Shown here piece after piece: positions 1 to 8,707 of a stretch of 64,000 nucleotides of DNA. The notes under the pieces were generated by a model. The model was not told the origin of the DNA. It searched no databases and worked only from the letters and a program-made list of their open reading frames with translations. Both the position numbers and the translations under genes were made by a program. The DNA is from Ottowia flava (GTDB taxonomy: Bacteria > Pseudomonadota > Gammaproteobacteria > Burkholderiales > Burkholderiaceae_C). The first letter of the stretch is position 1, and each line of letters begins with the position of its first letter. The stretch covers positions 62,001 to 126,000 of the forward strand of contig NZ_VRUA01000001.1 in assembly GCF_008017535.1 (NCBI RefSeq), in the 5' to 3' direction.

Positions 1-397
1 GAATGCCTTGGTTGCAGGCGAGATCGATTTCATTATCGATGGCGCCGTCACGCCCATGGTGAAGGCCGACCGCGTCGAGCCCCTCTGCGTGATGTACCGC
101 AAGCGCCATCCGGATCTGCCCAAGGTGCCCACGCTGCACGAAGCCGGGTTTGACATCTCCACATCGAAGGGCGCGGGCTGGGGCCTGCTCGCGCCCAAGG
201 GCACGCCCGCGTCCGTCATGGACAAACTGTCCGAAGGACTCGAAAAGGTGCTACAGCAAAAGTCGGTTCAGGACGCGCTGATCCGTGCGAACTCCATCGC
301 TTCGTGGCAAACGCCCGAGCAATTCCGCCAGGCCACTGCCGCCGATTACAAGATGAATGGCGAGTTGCTGCCGTCCATCGGCATCCGCGGCAGCTGA
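1..397 (+). CDS. Bug/TctC-family solute receptor, C-terminal fragment
   Basis: This is the last ~131 codons of a periplasmic receptor of the Bug (tripartite tricarboxylate transporter, TctC-like) family. The frame is open to the left edge, so the N-terminus and signal peptide lie outside the window. Family landmarks are GEIDFIIDG, HPDLPKVPTLHEAGFD and the LLAPKGTPASV segment. These match the equivalent stretches of the complete paralogue starting at 3348, such as DLPNIPTLKEQGFE and LFAPKGTPDAI. Such receptors bind small carboxylates and normally deliver them to a TctAB permease, which is not in the window. It lies just upstream of, and collinear with, an acyl-CoA synthetase, so its ligand may be the acid activated by that enzyme. 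That link is inference. Confidence 0.9.
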   Translation, partial: NALVAGEIDFIIDGAVTPMVKADRVEPLCVMYRKRHPDLPKVPTLHEAGFDISTSKGAGWGLLAPKGTPASVMDKLSEGLEKVLQQKSVQDALIRANSIASWQTPEQFRQATAADYKMNGELLPSIGIRGS

Positions 398-416
398 CCC
401 CGGTGACCACCCTCCC

Positions 417-2552
417 ATGGACCACTTGAACGATCCCTCTATGACGACAGTGCCTGCTCCCCACCAGACGGTGCGTGAAATCCTCCATCCTCAGAGCGTC
501 GCCATCGTCGGCGCGTCCGACAGCGAAGCCAAATGGGGGGGCCGATTGCTGCGCTATATGCTCCGCCACCGTCACGACGGCCCGCTCTACCCCATCAATG
601 CGCGCGCGACCGAGCTGATGGGCTTGCCGGCCTATCCGTCTGTGCGCGACTGTCCGGGCTCCGTCGATCTCGCCATCCTATTGGTACCGCGAGAGCACAT
701 TCGTGCCGCCATCGAAGACTGCATCGCCAAGAAGGTCGGTTGCGCACTGTGCATCACCGCCGGCTTCGCCGAGACAGGCCCCGAAGGCCGCGCCGACGAG
801 GAAGAACTCGTCGCGCTTGCGCGCAGCGGCGGCGTGCGCCTGATCGGCCCCAACTGCATGGGCCTGATGAACGCGCACCACAACCTGTGCGCCACCACGG
901 GCGTGGTCATGGGCAGCATCGAGCAGTTGCCGCGCGGCGGCATTGGCATGGCCAGCCAGAGTGGTGCGCTCATGGGCGCGATGATCTCGCGCGGCATCGA
1001 CGTGGGCGCTGGCTTCTCGTCTACCATTTCCGTGGGCAACCAGGCGGATCTGGGCCTGAACGACTTCTTCGAGTACCTGATCGACGACCCGCTGACCGAC
1101 GTCATCTGTCTGTACATGGAGGGTGTGAAGGACGCCGAACGCTTTACCGCCTTGCTGGCGCGCGCAGCGGCCGCGGGCAAGCCGGTCTGCATCGCCAAGT
1201 CCGGCCGCAGCGAAGCCGGCGCGAAAGCAGCTGCGTCGCACACAGCCAGCTTGGCGGGCGCTTGGCCCGCGTTCGAGGCGACCTGTCGCCGCTGGGGCGT
1301 CTACCTGTTCGAGAACATCTACGATCTGCTGCAAGGCGCCCAGCTTCTCCAGCGTGGCAAGCGCTGCCATACGAACCAGGTTGCGGTGTTCTCGGGCTCG
1401 GGCGGCGGTGGGGCATTGCTGGTCGATGCGCTTGAAGCACACGGGCTGGCACTGCCGGCGCTCTCCGCCGAGACCGAAGCCGCGGTTGCCGACGTCCTGC
1501 CCGCCACGCATCGTCAGTTGCCGTTCGACTTTGGCATGCTGAACCACATGGTGCCGCCCGATCCGGACGTGGCAGGCGGTTCGGTCGGCATTGCGCTGGA
1601 TCGTGCCATGCACGACCCGGCGGTGGGCGCGGGCATGCTGCTGCTAACCACGCAACCAGGGCAGGAGCGCGTCGTTGAAGCCGCCATCGCCGCGGCCGAC
1701 CGCAGCGACAAGCCGCTGCTGTTCGTTCAGGGCGCCGGCAACCACGGCGACATCGCGCGCCGCATGCTGCGCGATGCGGGTCAGGGCTACTTCGACAGCA
1801 CGCACGATGCACTGGCGGTGCTGCAGGCATTCGCCGAGCGCACCGAACCTGAACCACCCGCGTGCGCGGCCGCGCCACCCGCGCTGCCCGTTGACCTGAA
1901 ACCAGGGTTCCAGACCGAGCCGGCAGCACGCCGCTTGCTGGAGGCAGCGGGCATTCCTACCACGCGCTGGCGGGAAGCCACGGATGTCGATGGCGCTGTG
2001 CAGGCTGCGCGCGAGCTGGGCGGCGCCGTGGCCATCAAGGCGGTGAGCGCCCAGATCGTGCACAAAAGCGACATTGGCGCGGTCCGTCTGGGCATCGAGG
2101 GCGACGACGCAGTTCGAGCGGCGTGCGAGGCCATAGCAGAGGCCGCTCGTCGTGCTGGCGTGCCAGGGCTGGATGGCTACCTCGTCACCGAGATGTGGAA
2201 GGCCGACGCCGAGCTGATCCTGGGCATCCAGCGCGATCCGGACTTTGGCCCGCTGGTCATGGTTGGCGCCGGCGGTGTGCTGGTCGAGCTGATGAAGGAT
2301 GTGCAGCTTACGCCCGCGCCGGTTTCGCATGCCACCGCGCGCGCCATGCTGGAGCGCTTGCGCAGCCTGCCGCTGCTCACAGGCTACCGCGGGCGTCCGC
2401 CGGCCAACCTTGATGTCGTCGCAGACGCCATCGTCCGCCTGGGCCAGCTCGCCATGAGCGGAGATGGCCGCGTGCTCGAACTCGACATCAATCCGCTTTT
2501 TGTGGCCGGTGACCGCATCGCGGCCGCCGACGCCCGGGCCACGCTGGCCTGA
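417..2552 (+). CDS. ADP-forming acyl-CoA synthetase (acetate--CoA ligase family)
   Basis: The protein of about 711 residues has the single-chain NDP-forming acyl-CoA synthetase layout. It has an N-terminal Rossmann CoA-binding domain (SVAIVGAS near residues 28-35), a succinyl-CoA-ligase-like middle domain, and a C-terminal ATP-grasp domain (VHKSDIGAVRLGI, then VMVGAGGVLVEL). The ASHTASLAG segment carries the His expected to be phosphorylated during the reaction acid + ATP + CoA = acyl-CoA + ADP + Pi. The start is uncertain: ATG 417 and ATG 441 are both possible and neither has a strong Shine-Dalgarno. The enoyl-CoA hydratase gene follows 27 bases later and Bug receptor genes flank both, which suggests uptake, activation and hydration of an imported carboxylic acid. 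The substrate cannot be read from the sequence. Confidence 0.88.
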   Translation: MDHLNDPSMTTVPAPHQTVREILHPQSVAIVGASDSEAKWGGRLLRYMLRHRHDGPLYPINARATELMGLPAYPSVRDCPGSVDLAILLVPREHIRAAIEDCIAKKVGCALCITAGFAETGPEGRADEEELVALARSGGVRLIGPNCMGLMNAHHNLCATTGVVMGSIEQLPRGGIGMASQSGALMGAMISRGIDVGAGFSSTISVGNQADLGLNDFFEYLIDDPLTDVICLYMEGVKDAERFTALLARAAAAGKPVCIAKSGRSEAGAKAAASHTASLAGAWPAFEATCRRWGVYLFENIYDLLQGAQLLQRGKRCHTNQVAVFSGSGGGGALLVDALEAHGLALPALSAETEAAVADVLPATHRQLPFDFGMLNHMVPPDPDVAGGSVGIALDRAMHDPAVGAGMLLLTTQPGQERVVEAAIAAADRSDKPLLFVQGAGNHGDIARRMLRDAGQGYFDSTHDALAVLQAFAERTEPEPPACAAAPPALPVDLKPGFQTEPAARRLLEAAGIPTTRWREATDVDGAVQAARELGGAVAIKAVSAQIVHKSDIGAVRLGIEGDDAVRAACEAIAEAARRAGVPGLDGYLVTEMWKADAELILGIQRDPDFGPLVMVGAGGVLVELMKDVQLTPAPVSHATARAMLERLRSLPLLTGYRGRPPANLDVVADAIVRLGQLAMSGDGRVLELDINPLFVAGDRIAAADARATLA

Positions 2553-2579
2553 CCTCAGTCACTCAAGGAGACACCTCGC

Positions 2580-3317
2580 ATGTCCGCTGTACTTTATGAA
2601 TCCAAAGATGGCGTCGCCATCATCACGCTCAACCGCCCCGAGGCGCGCAACGCCATCAACAACGAGGTCGTCCAGCTCATGCAGCAGGCCTGGCAGCGTT
2701 TCGAACGCGAGGACGATCGCGTCGCGGTGCTGGCCGCCGCAGGCGATCTGGCCTTCTGTGCCGGCGCCGACCTGAAGGACATGCCGCGCGACATCTGGCT
2801 GACCATGCCCAACCTTTCCGTCACCTGCGACAAGCCCATCATCTGCGCGATCAACGGCGTGGCGGTGGGCGCGGCTTCGACCATGGTCATGCTGGCCGAC
2901 ATGGCCGTGGCCGAGGAACAGGTGCAGTTCATCTACCCGGAAGCCAAGATCGGCGCGTTTGCCGGTGTGATGGCGGGCTTTCCGCCCCGCTTACAGTACA
3001 AGGCGGGCCTCGAATGGCTGATGACCGGCGACCCGATCAGCGCCCAGCGCGCCTACGAGATCGGCCTAGTCAACCGCGTCGTGCCCAAAGGCCAGGCGCT
3101 GACGGCCGCTATGGAGATCGCCAACAAGATCGCGGCCAACGCCCCGCTGGTCGTGCAGGCCATGAAGCAGATCGCGCGCAACACCCTGCCCCAGTCCCCC
3201 ACCGAACGCTACTACCCCCAGCGCCGCCTGCTGGACGGCATTGCCAACAGTGAAGACATCCAGGAAGGCGTCGCTTCTTTTCGCGAAAAGCGCGCGCCGC
3301 GCTTCAAAGGCGCCTGA
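2580..3317 (+). CDS. Enoyl-CoA hydratase/isomerase (crotonase) family protein
   Basis: This 245-residue crotonase-fold enzyme has the usual landmarks: LNRPEARNAI near residue 17, the oxyanion-hole segment FCAGADLKDM near 59-68, and KPIICAINGVAVGAAS near 85-100. Both catalytic glutamates of hydratases appear present, E121 in YPEAK and E145 in GLEWLMTG, so hydration of a 2-enoyl-CoA is plausible. It is slightly shorter than typical family members (about 255-260). ATG 2580 is preceded by a good AAGGAG Shine-Dalgarno. It sits between the acyl-CoA synthetase and a Bug receptor with short gaps on both sides and probably shares their transcript. Its true substrate, and a hydratase versus isomerase role, are not resolved. 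Confidence 0.88.
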   Translation: MSAVLYESKDGVAIITLNRPEARNAINNEVVQLMQQAWQRFEREDDRVAVLAAAGDLAFCAGADLKDMPRDIWLTMPNLSVTCDKPIICAINGVAVGAASTMVMLADMAVAEEQVQFIYPEAKIGAFAGVMAGFPPRLQYKAGLEWLMTGDPISAQRAYEIGLVNRVVPKGQALTAAMEIANKIAANAPLVVQAMKQIARNTLPQSPTERYYPQRRLLDGIANSEDIQEGVASFREKRAPRFKGA

Positions 3318-3347
3318 ACCGACAACCACTCAAGGAGACCCAACACC

Positions 3348-4319
3348 ATGTTTACCGCCTCACGCCGGACCACGCTCGCCCTCATGGGCACCTGCCTCCT
3401 GGTCAGCACCAGCGCCTTCGCAGCCGACACGGCCGCCTGGCCCTCCAAGCCCATCCACTTCATCACGCCCTATCCGCCGGGGGGGTCGTCCGACATCATC
3501 ACGCGCTTCATTGGCGACCGCGTGTCCAAGGCTCTGGGCCAGCCGGTCATCGTGGAAAACAAGCCCGGCGCCGGCGCGATGCTGGGGACCGAATATGCAT
3601 CCCGCCAGGCACCCGACGGCTACTCCTTTTTCGTCGGCCCTACCGCGACGGTGGCGGTGGCGCCCTACATCCGCAAGACCACCTATACGTGGGAAAACTT
3701 CGTCCCTGTGGCCAAACTCAGCTCATCCTACGGCCTGATCTCCGCGCGAAAAGACGCGCCCTTCAACAACTACAAGGAATTTGTCGCGGCCGCCAAGGCC
3801 AACCCGAACAAGTTCACCTTCGCCTCCAACGGCGTCGGCTCCATCGTGCACCTGACGGGCGTGCTGCTGCACAAGCAGACTGGCATTCAGGTCACGCACG
3901 TGCCGTACAAGGGCGCCGTGGAATCCATGACCGACATGATGGGCGGGCGCATCGATGTCATGTACGACCCGGTGCCCGCGCCGCGCGTGAAAGCCGGTGA
4001 GCTCAAGGGCCTGGCCACCACCAGCGACCAGCGCAACCCCGACCTGCCCAACATCCCGACGTTGAAGGAGCAGGGGTTTGAAGTGAGCGCACCAAGCTGG
4101 TTCGGCCTGTTCGCACCCAAGGGCACGCCGGACGCCATCGTTGCTCGCATGGCCGCCGAAGCCCAGAAGGTCCTGGCGCAGCCCGGCGTGCGTGAACAGC
4201 TGCAGCTGTCCGCCATGTACCCCGACTATGAGGGGCCTGCCGAATTCGCCAAGCGCGTGCGACGCGACGCGAACTACCTCAAGGACGTGATCCAGAAAGA
4301 AGGCATCAAAGCCGAATGA
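3348..4319 (+). CDS. Bug/TctC-family tripartite tricarboxylate receptor
   Basis: This complete 323-residue periplasmic binding protein opens with a cleavable signal peptide (basic MFTASRRTT, then a hydrophobic stretch ending SAFA-AD near residue 26). The mature part has Bug landmarks: WPSKPIHFITPYPPGG, a receptor core with YASRQAPDGY, GRIDVMYDP, and LFAPKGTPDAI near the C-terminus. ATG 3348 follows an AAGGAG Shine-Dalgarno. It is the last gene of the 1-4.3 kb catabolic operon; a hairpin lies immediately downstream. No tctA or tctB permease genes are nearby, which is typical for the expanded, orphan Bug receptors of Burkholderiales. Confidence 0.93.
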   Translation: MFTASRRTTLALMGTCLLVSTSAFAADTAAWPSKPIHFITPYPPGGSSDIITRFIGDRVSKALGQPVIVENKPGAGAMLGTEYASRQAPDGYSFFVGPTATVAVAPYIRKTTYTWENFVPVAKLSSSYGLISARKDAPFNNYKEFVAAAKANPNKFTFASNGVGSIVHLTGVLLHKQTGIQVTHVPYKGAVESMTDMMGGRIDVMYDPVPAPRVKAGELKGLATTSDQRNPDLPNIPTLKEQGFEVSAPSWFGLFAPKGTPDAIVARMAAEAQKVLAQPGVREQLQLSAMYPDYEGPAEFAKRVRRDANYLKDVIQKEGIKAE

Positions 4320-4324
4320 AGCAT

Positions 4325-4343
4325 CACGCCCGGGTAGGGCGTG
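4325..4343 (+). terminator. GC hairpin after the Bug operon
   Basis: A perfect 7-bp stem CACGCCC/GGGCGTG with a 5-base loop begins five bases after the stop codon at 4319. It lacks a following T-run, so it may act as a Rho-dependent end or an mRNA-stabilising hairpin rather than a classical intrinsic terminator. Confidence 0.45.
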
Positions 4344-4624
4344 CGCTGCCGGCGGACAAGCCCTCTGACGCACGCGCCGCCCGGCTCTGAGTCGAGTCGC
4401 CTTCGTTGCCTGCCCGCGCTCGGCTTCCGGTCATATGGCTTTTTCCGGACTCTGGTTGCGAGCACCCACTGGTCGGTCAAATCCGGTCATATCTCACAGT
4501 CAATTCACATTCATACCCAATCAAGTAGCACTTTATTACTCTTTCGAATTCGATAATCCTGACTGAGAGCAAGGGCATTTTTCTTGCACTTTGGTTTTCA
4601 AATTCTCGCTTCGAAAGGTGCATC
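4344..4624. other. Intergenic region with AT-rich promoter-like part
   Basis: No convincing ORF lies here. The second half (about 4480-4620) is markedly richer in A/T than the surroundings and ends in a GAAAGG Shine-Dalgarno before the TTG start at 4625. It probably carries the promoter of the hemerythrin-like gene, though no clear -35/-10 pair stands out. Confidence 0.4.
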
Positions 4625-5221
4625 TTGATTCAGCTCATCCGGCAACTCTGGGAACGTTCGACGGCACCTGCCCGGACGGAAGGGCCCGCCAACAAAAGCC
4701 CGGTTCCCAACGCACCCAAGGCGCCTTCCGGTAGATCGTCGAAAGCGCGCCCAGCAGCAGCCAGCGGGGTGATTCAGGTGACTGCGCCACTGCGCACCGG
4801 TATCCGGCACAACCGCAAGCTGCGCAGCATTCTGCACGATGAGCACGACCAGCTAACGCTGCAGCTGGAAATCATCCGCACTGCACACGAGGCGCGCGAC
4901 TACCTCAATACCGCCCTCACGCTGCAGCGTTTCAGGTCTGGATTGAACGCGCATGTGCTGAAGGAAAATGTACATCTTTATGCTTACCTTCAGCAATACC
5001 TCCCTCACGACTCGGAGGAAGCCCTGCTGATGCACGAGTTCCGACGCGAAATGCACGGTGTCACGCGGCAGGCACTGGCCTTTCTCAAGCGTTACGACGC
5101 ACCCGGCGCCCTGAATGCCGACTCGCACGAAGCCTTCGCCCACGACGTGGAAGAACTGGCCGAGTTGCTCGCCAAGCGGATCGAGAACGAAGAGCGCTTC
5201 CTGTACCCGTTGTACGGCTAG
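4625..5221 (+). CDS. Hemerythrin-like (HHE) domain protein
   Basis: This 198-residue protein has a basic, Pro/Ala-rich, probably disordered N-terminal ~60 residues followed by an all-helical domain. His and acidic residues are spaced as in HHE cation-binding/hemerythrin-like proteins: ILHDEHDQL, AHVLKENVHLYAYL, LMHEFRREMHGV and ENEERFLYP. Such domains bind a di-iron centre and act in oxygen, NO or iron sensing or in repair. The start is a TTG at 4625, chosen because GAAAGG lies seven bases upstream and no ATG fits. It is monocistronic, ending just before the convergent CoA-transferase gene. An Rsd/AlgQ-like anti-sigma role is an alternative I cannot exclude. Confidence 0.7.
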   Translation: MIQLIRQLWERSTAPARTEGPANKSPVPNAPKAPSGRSSKARPAAASGVIQVTAPLRTGIRHNRKLRSILHDEHDQLTLQLEIIRTAHEARDYLNTALTLQRFRSGLNAHVLKENVHLYAYLQQYLPHDSEEALLMHEFRREMHGVTRQALAFLKRYDAPGALNADSHEAFAHDVEELAELLAKRIENEERFLYPLYG

Positions 5222-5236
5222 CGCGACTTCCCGTTG

Positions 5237-6430
5237 TCACACGGCTCTGGCCGCGCGCAGCGCCGCGATCTGCGCCTCATCGCAGCCCAGTTCCCGCAGG
5301 ATCGCCGTCGTGTGCTGCCCGACGGCTGGCACGGCGCCCATGCGGTGTTCGAACGCGCTGCTGCGCCCCGCCGGCTGCAGTGCCTGCACTGGGCCGGCAG
5401 GCGTTGGCACGCCCTGCCAGCGCTGACGCGCCGCCAGCTGCGGGTGCGCCCACAGGTCGGCCATGTCGTTCATATGGGCGTTGGCAATGCGCGCGGCATC
5501 CAGTCGCGCCTGCACCTCCGGGGTTGAAAGCGCTGCAAAGGCCGTGACGATTTCGGTGTGCAGCGCCTCGCGATGCGCATTGCGCTGGGCGTTGCTGGCA
5601 AAGCGTGGATCGGCCAGCAAGTCCGCCCGCCCCAGCACCTGCTCGCAGAACACCGCCCATTCGCGCTCGTTCTGCAGCCCAAGCATCACCGTGCCGCCAT
5701 CGCCCGCGGGAAACGGGCCGTACGGGTAGATGCTGGCGTGGCTGGCACCGGCGCGGGGCGGTGGCGGCGCACCGTCGTAGGCGTAGTACATCGGAAAGCC
5801 CATCCATTCGGCCAGCGCTTCCAGCATGCTGACGTCGATGTGGCTGCCCTCGCCGGTCTTCGCGCGCAGCAGCAGCGCCGACTGGATGCTGGTGAAGGCG
5901 GCCATGCCCGCCGCGATGTCGGCGACCGAGATGCCTGCCTTGCTGGGCACGTCCTGCGTGCCGGTCACCGACAGAAAGCCCGCTTCGCTCTGGATCAACA
6001 GGTCGTACGCTTTCTTGTCGCGGTACGGCCCATCGGCCCCATAGCCCGAGATGTCGCACACGATCAGGCGCGGGTGCAGCGCGTGCAGCGCGTCGAACGA
6101 CAAGCCCATGCGCGCCGCCGCGCCCGGCGCCAGGTTCTGGATCAGCACGTCGGCCTTGGCCAGCAGCGCCTTCAGCACCGCCAGCGCGGCCGGCTGTTTC
6201 AAATCCAGCGCCAGGCTTTCCTTGCTGCGGTTGGTCCAGACGAAGTGCGAAGACAAGCCCTTCACGCGCGTGTCGTAGGCCCGCGCGAAGTCGCCCTGCC
6301 CCGGCCGTTCCACCTTGATCACACGCGCACCCAGGTCGGCCAGCTGGCGGCTGGCGAAGGGCGCGGCGATAGCATGTTCGAGCGAAACGACAGTGATGCC
6401 GTCCAGCGGCCTTGGGCGTAAATCACTCAT
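5237..6430 (-). CDS. CaiB/BaiF family (class III) CoA-transferase
   Basis: This 397-residue class III CoA-transferase has the family N-terminus (LDGITVVSLEHAIAAPFASRQL), the CoA-binding segment VIKVERPGQGDFAR and the DLKQP region. The catalytic aspartate that forms the acyl anhydride is expected at D171 in GISVADIAAGM. These enzymes move CoA between a carboxylic acid and a donor such as succinyl-CoA. It is on the minus strand downstream of an acyl-CoA dehydrogenase and a hot-dog hydratase, separated from the former by one palindromic repeat element. Together they suggest activation, oxidation and hydration of one acid; the acid is unknown. Confidence 0.9.
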   Translation of the reverse strand: MSDLRPRPLDGITVVSLEHAIAAPFASRQLADLGARVIKVERPGQGDFARAYDTRVKGLSSHFVWTNRSKESLALDLKQPAALAVLKALLAKADVLIQNLAPGAAARMGLSFDALHALHPRLIVCDISGYGADGPYRDKKAYDLLIQSEAGFLSVTGTQDVPSKAGISVADIAAGMAAFTSIQSALLLRAKTGEGSHIDVSMLEALAEWMGFPMYYAYDGAPPPPRAGASHASIYPYGPFPAGDGGTVMLGLQNEREWAVFCEQVLGRADLLADPRFASNAQRNAHREALHTEIVTAFAALSTPEVQARLDAARIANAHMNDMADLWAHPQLAARQRWQGVPTPAGPVQALQPAGRSSAFEHRMGAVPAVGQHTTAILRELGCDEAQIAALRAARAV

Positions 6431-6478
6431 GTTTCAATAGCTGCCTGCGCAGATGGTTGTAGGGCTACAAGCCTATTT
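6431..6478 (+). repeat. Dispersed AGCTG palindromic element, copy A
   Basis: This forward copy lies between the CoA-transferase and acyl-CoA dehydrogenase genes. It shows TTTCAATAGCTGCCTGCGCAG, then ATGGTTGTAGGGCTACAAGCC and ATTT. It fits the family consensus GCTAT-n-ATAGCTGCCCGCGCAG-ATGGTTGTAG-GCTA-AGGCC-ATTT, although its left arm is incomplete. Confidence 0.85.
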
Positions 6479-6481
6479 ACC

Positions 6482-7645
6482 TTAAAAAGACCGCGGCAAA
6501 CCCAGCACGTGCTCGGCCACGTAGCTCAGGATCAGGTTGGTCGAAATCGGTGCCACCTGGTACAGCCGTGTCTCGCGGAACTTGCGCTCCACGTCGTATT
6601 CGCAGGCGAAGCCAAAGCCGCCATGGAACTGGATGCAGGCGTTGGCGGCTTTCCAGCTGGCCTTGGCCGCCAGGTACTTGGCCATGTTGGCCTCGGCACC
6701 GCAGGCTTGGTGCGCGTCGAACAGTTCGCACGCCTTCCAGCGCATCAGGCTGGCGGCTGCCACTTCGATGTACGCCTCGGCAATCGGGAACTGCACGCCC
6801 TGGTTCTGGCCGATCGGGCGGCCGAAGACGATGCGGTCCTTGGCGTATTGCGTGACGCGGTCGATGAACCAATGGCCGTCGCCAATGCACTCGGCGGCGA
6901 TCAGCGTGCGCTCGGCGTTCAGGCCGTCCAGAATGTACTTGAAGCCCTTGCCTTCTTCGCCGATCAGGTTCTCGGCCGGAATCTCCAGGTTCTCGAAGAA
7001 CAGCTCGTTGGTTTCGTGGTTCACCATGTTGAGGATCGGGCGCACGGTCATGCCAGCTTTCTCGGCCTGGCGCAGGTCCACCATGAAGATCGACAGGCCT
7101 TCGCTCTTCTTTTTGACCTCGGCCAGCGGCGTGGTGCGCGCCAGCAGGATCATGAAGTCGCTGTGCTGGATGCGGCTGATCCACACCTTCTGGCCGTTGA
7201 CGACGTAACGGTCGCCCTTCTTGACCGCCGTGGTCTTGATCTGCGTGGTGTCGGTGCCGGTGGTCGGCTCGGTCACACCCATGGACTGCAGGCGCCACTC
7301 GCCGGTGGCGATCTTGGGCAGGTAGTGGTCCTTCTGCGCGGGGCTGCCGTGGCGCAGCAAGGTGTTCATGTTGTACATCTGGCCGTGGCAGGCACCCGAG
7401 TTGCCGCCGGCGCGGTTGATCTCTTCCATGATGACCGACGCCTCCGCAAGGCCCAGGCCGGAGCCGCCGTATTCGGTGGGGATCAACGCGGCCATCCAGC
7501 CGGCACGCGTCAGCGCATCGACGAATTGCTCGGGGTAGGCGCGCGCCTGATCGACCTCGCGAAAGTACGCGTCCGGAAAGTCGGCGCACAGGGCGCGCAC
7601 GGCATCGCGCAGCGCGCGGTGGGGGTCGTTGTCGTCAGAGCGCAT
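6482..7645 (-). CDS. Acyl-CoA dehydrogenase with isovaleryl-CoA-dehydrogenase-type catalytic Glu
   Basis: This 387-residue FAD-dependent acyl-CoA dehydrogenase has an N-terminal helical domain, the FAD/substrate motif GVTEPTTGTDTT near 123-133, and a C-terminal domain with GGFGFACEYDVERKFRETR. At the place where medium- and short-chain enzymes carry their base (YEGT) it has APIST (365-369), so that glutamate is missing. LNAERTLIA puts a glutamate at about E245, which lines up with the alternative base of isovaleryl-CoA dehydrogenase (LDLERL). That suggests a branched or unusual acyl-CoA substrate. It lies between the CoA-transferase and hydratase genes on the same strand, with a repeat element in each gap. 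Confidence 0.88.
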   Translation of the reverse strand: MRSDDNDPHRALRDAVRALCADFPDAYFREVDQARAYPEQFVDALTRAGWMAALIPTEYGGSGLGLAEASVIMEEINRAGGNSGACHGQMYNMNTLLRHGSPAQKDHYLPKIATGEWRLQSMGVTEPTTGTDTTQIKTTAVKKGDRYVVNGQKVWISRIQHSDFMILLARTTPLAEVKKKSEGLSIFMVDLRQAEKAGMTVRPILNMVNHETNELFFENLEIPAENLIGEEGKGFKYILDGLNAERTLIAAECIGDGHWFIDRVTQYAKDRIVFGRPIGQNQGVQFPIAEAYIEVAAASLMRWKACELFDAHQACGAEANMAKYLAAKASWKAANACIQFHGGFGFACEYDVERKFRETRLYQVAPISTNLILSYVAEHVLGLPRSF

Positions 7646-7650
7646 GGCCG

Positions 7651-7710
7651 TTTACTATCAAATCAGGAGCTGCTCGCGCAGATTGATGTAGGGCCAGAGG
7701 CCCATTTGAT
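7651..7710 (+). repeat. Dispersed AGCTG palindromic element, copy B
   Basis: This forward copy lies between the acyl-CoA dehydrogenase and hydratase genes. It contains ACTATCAAATCAGGAGCTGC, TCGCGCAGATTGATGTAGGG and CCAGAGGCCCATTT. It is somewhat diverged in the left arm. Confidence 0.85.
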
Positions 7711-7733
7711 TCACAATTCAGATCCGCCGAAGC

Positions 7734-8630
7734 TTAGAGCGACCATACCGCGTCCGCCTCGGCGCGCATGGTCAGGTGGCCTTCGGCGTTGCTGGCCCAC
7801 AGGCGGAAGTGCCGCTCGGTCGCGTCGGGTGTGGCGTTCAGCGTGAAGGGCTGCCCGTCGAAGCTTGGCTGCAGCGCCTGGTAGCGAAAGCGCTGCAGCC
7901 GCGCCTGCGGTGCATGGCGGCGCAGCATGTCGGCCAGCAGCGTGGCGATCAGGGGGCCGTGCACCACGAGGCCGGGGTAGCCTTCGACCTCGGTGACGTA
8001 AGTGCGGTCGTAATGGATGCGGTGGCCATTGAACGTCAGCGCCGAGTACCGAAACAGCAGCACCGCATCGGCCACCAGCGTGCGCTGCCAGGGCGCCCCG
8101 GTGTCGGCCATCACGGGCGCGGGGGGCGCTTCACCCGGGCGCGCGGCGCCGCGGTAGACGATGTCGTGCGTCTCCGTCAGGCACAGCCCGCGGGCGTTGT
8201 GCACTTCGTGCAGCACCTGCACGAACACCATGTCGCCCGAGCGCCCGGTCTTCGGCGTGACCGCCGCGATGCGCGAGCGCCGCTCGGCCGCGTCGCCCAC
8301 GCGCAAGGGGTTGTCCAGTGCCCAGGTCAGCTCGCCGCCGGCCCACATGCGGCGCGGCAGCGCGATCGGCGGCAAAAAACCGCCGCGGCGCGGGTGGCCG
8401 TCTTCGCCCAATTGGTGCTGCGGCGCGCGCGGCAGGAAGTACAACCAGTGCGCCAGCGGCGGCACGGGCGTGCCCACTTCGGGCGCTGGCCCGTCGTCGT
8501 CCAAGGTTGCCGCCAGGCCACGCAAGGGCGCGGCGCAGATGTCATCGTGCAGGGTTTCGCTGCGACCGACCCAGGATTCAGGCGCTGGGGTTGCGCTGCC
8601 GGGGATGTCAGGGATATCAGGGCTGACCAT
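7734..8630 (-). CDS. FAS1-like/MaoC-type hot-dog hydratase (mesaconyl-CoA hydratase-like)
   Basis: This protein of about 298 residues has two hot-dog halves. The second contains YSALTFNGHRIHYDRTYV and YPGLVVHGPLIATLLADM, typical of the MaoC/mesaconyl-C4-CoA hydratase group where Asp/His near the NGHRIHYD loop hydrate an enoyl-CoA. ATG 8630 was chosen over an upstream GTG at 8663, because the extra 11 residues (basic, PRSLWRHHRR) look non-conserved; this is uncertain. It is upstream of, and co-directional with, the acyl-CoA dehydrogenase and CoA-transferase. With them it could take a dicarboxylic or branched acid through CoA transfer, dehydrogenation and hydration. Confidence 0.78.
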   Translation of the reverse strand: MVSPDIPDIPGSATPAPESWVGRSETLHDDICAAPLRGLAATLDDDGPAPEVGTPVPPLAHWLYFLPRAPQHQLGEDGHPRRGGFLPPIALPRRMWAGGELTWALDNPLRVGDAAERRSRIAAVTPKTGRSGDMVFVQVLHEVHNARGLCLTETHDIVYRGAARPGEAPPAPVMADTGAPWQRTLVADAVLLFRYSALTFNGHRIHYDRTYVTEVEGYPGLVVHGPLIATLLADMLRRHAPQARLQRFRYQALQPSFDGQPFTLNATPDATERHFRLWASNAEGHLTMRAEADAVWSL

Positions 8631-8707
8631 GCGCCGATGGTGCCGCCAAAGCGAGCGCGGCACAACCGCGTGCGCGACGCAGCGACCTGCCCGTCACGGG
8701 CCAACCG

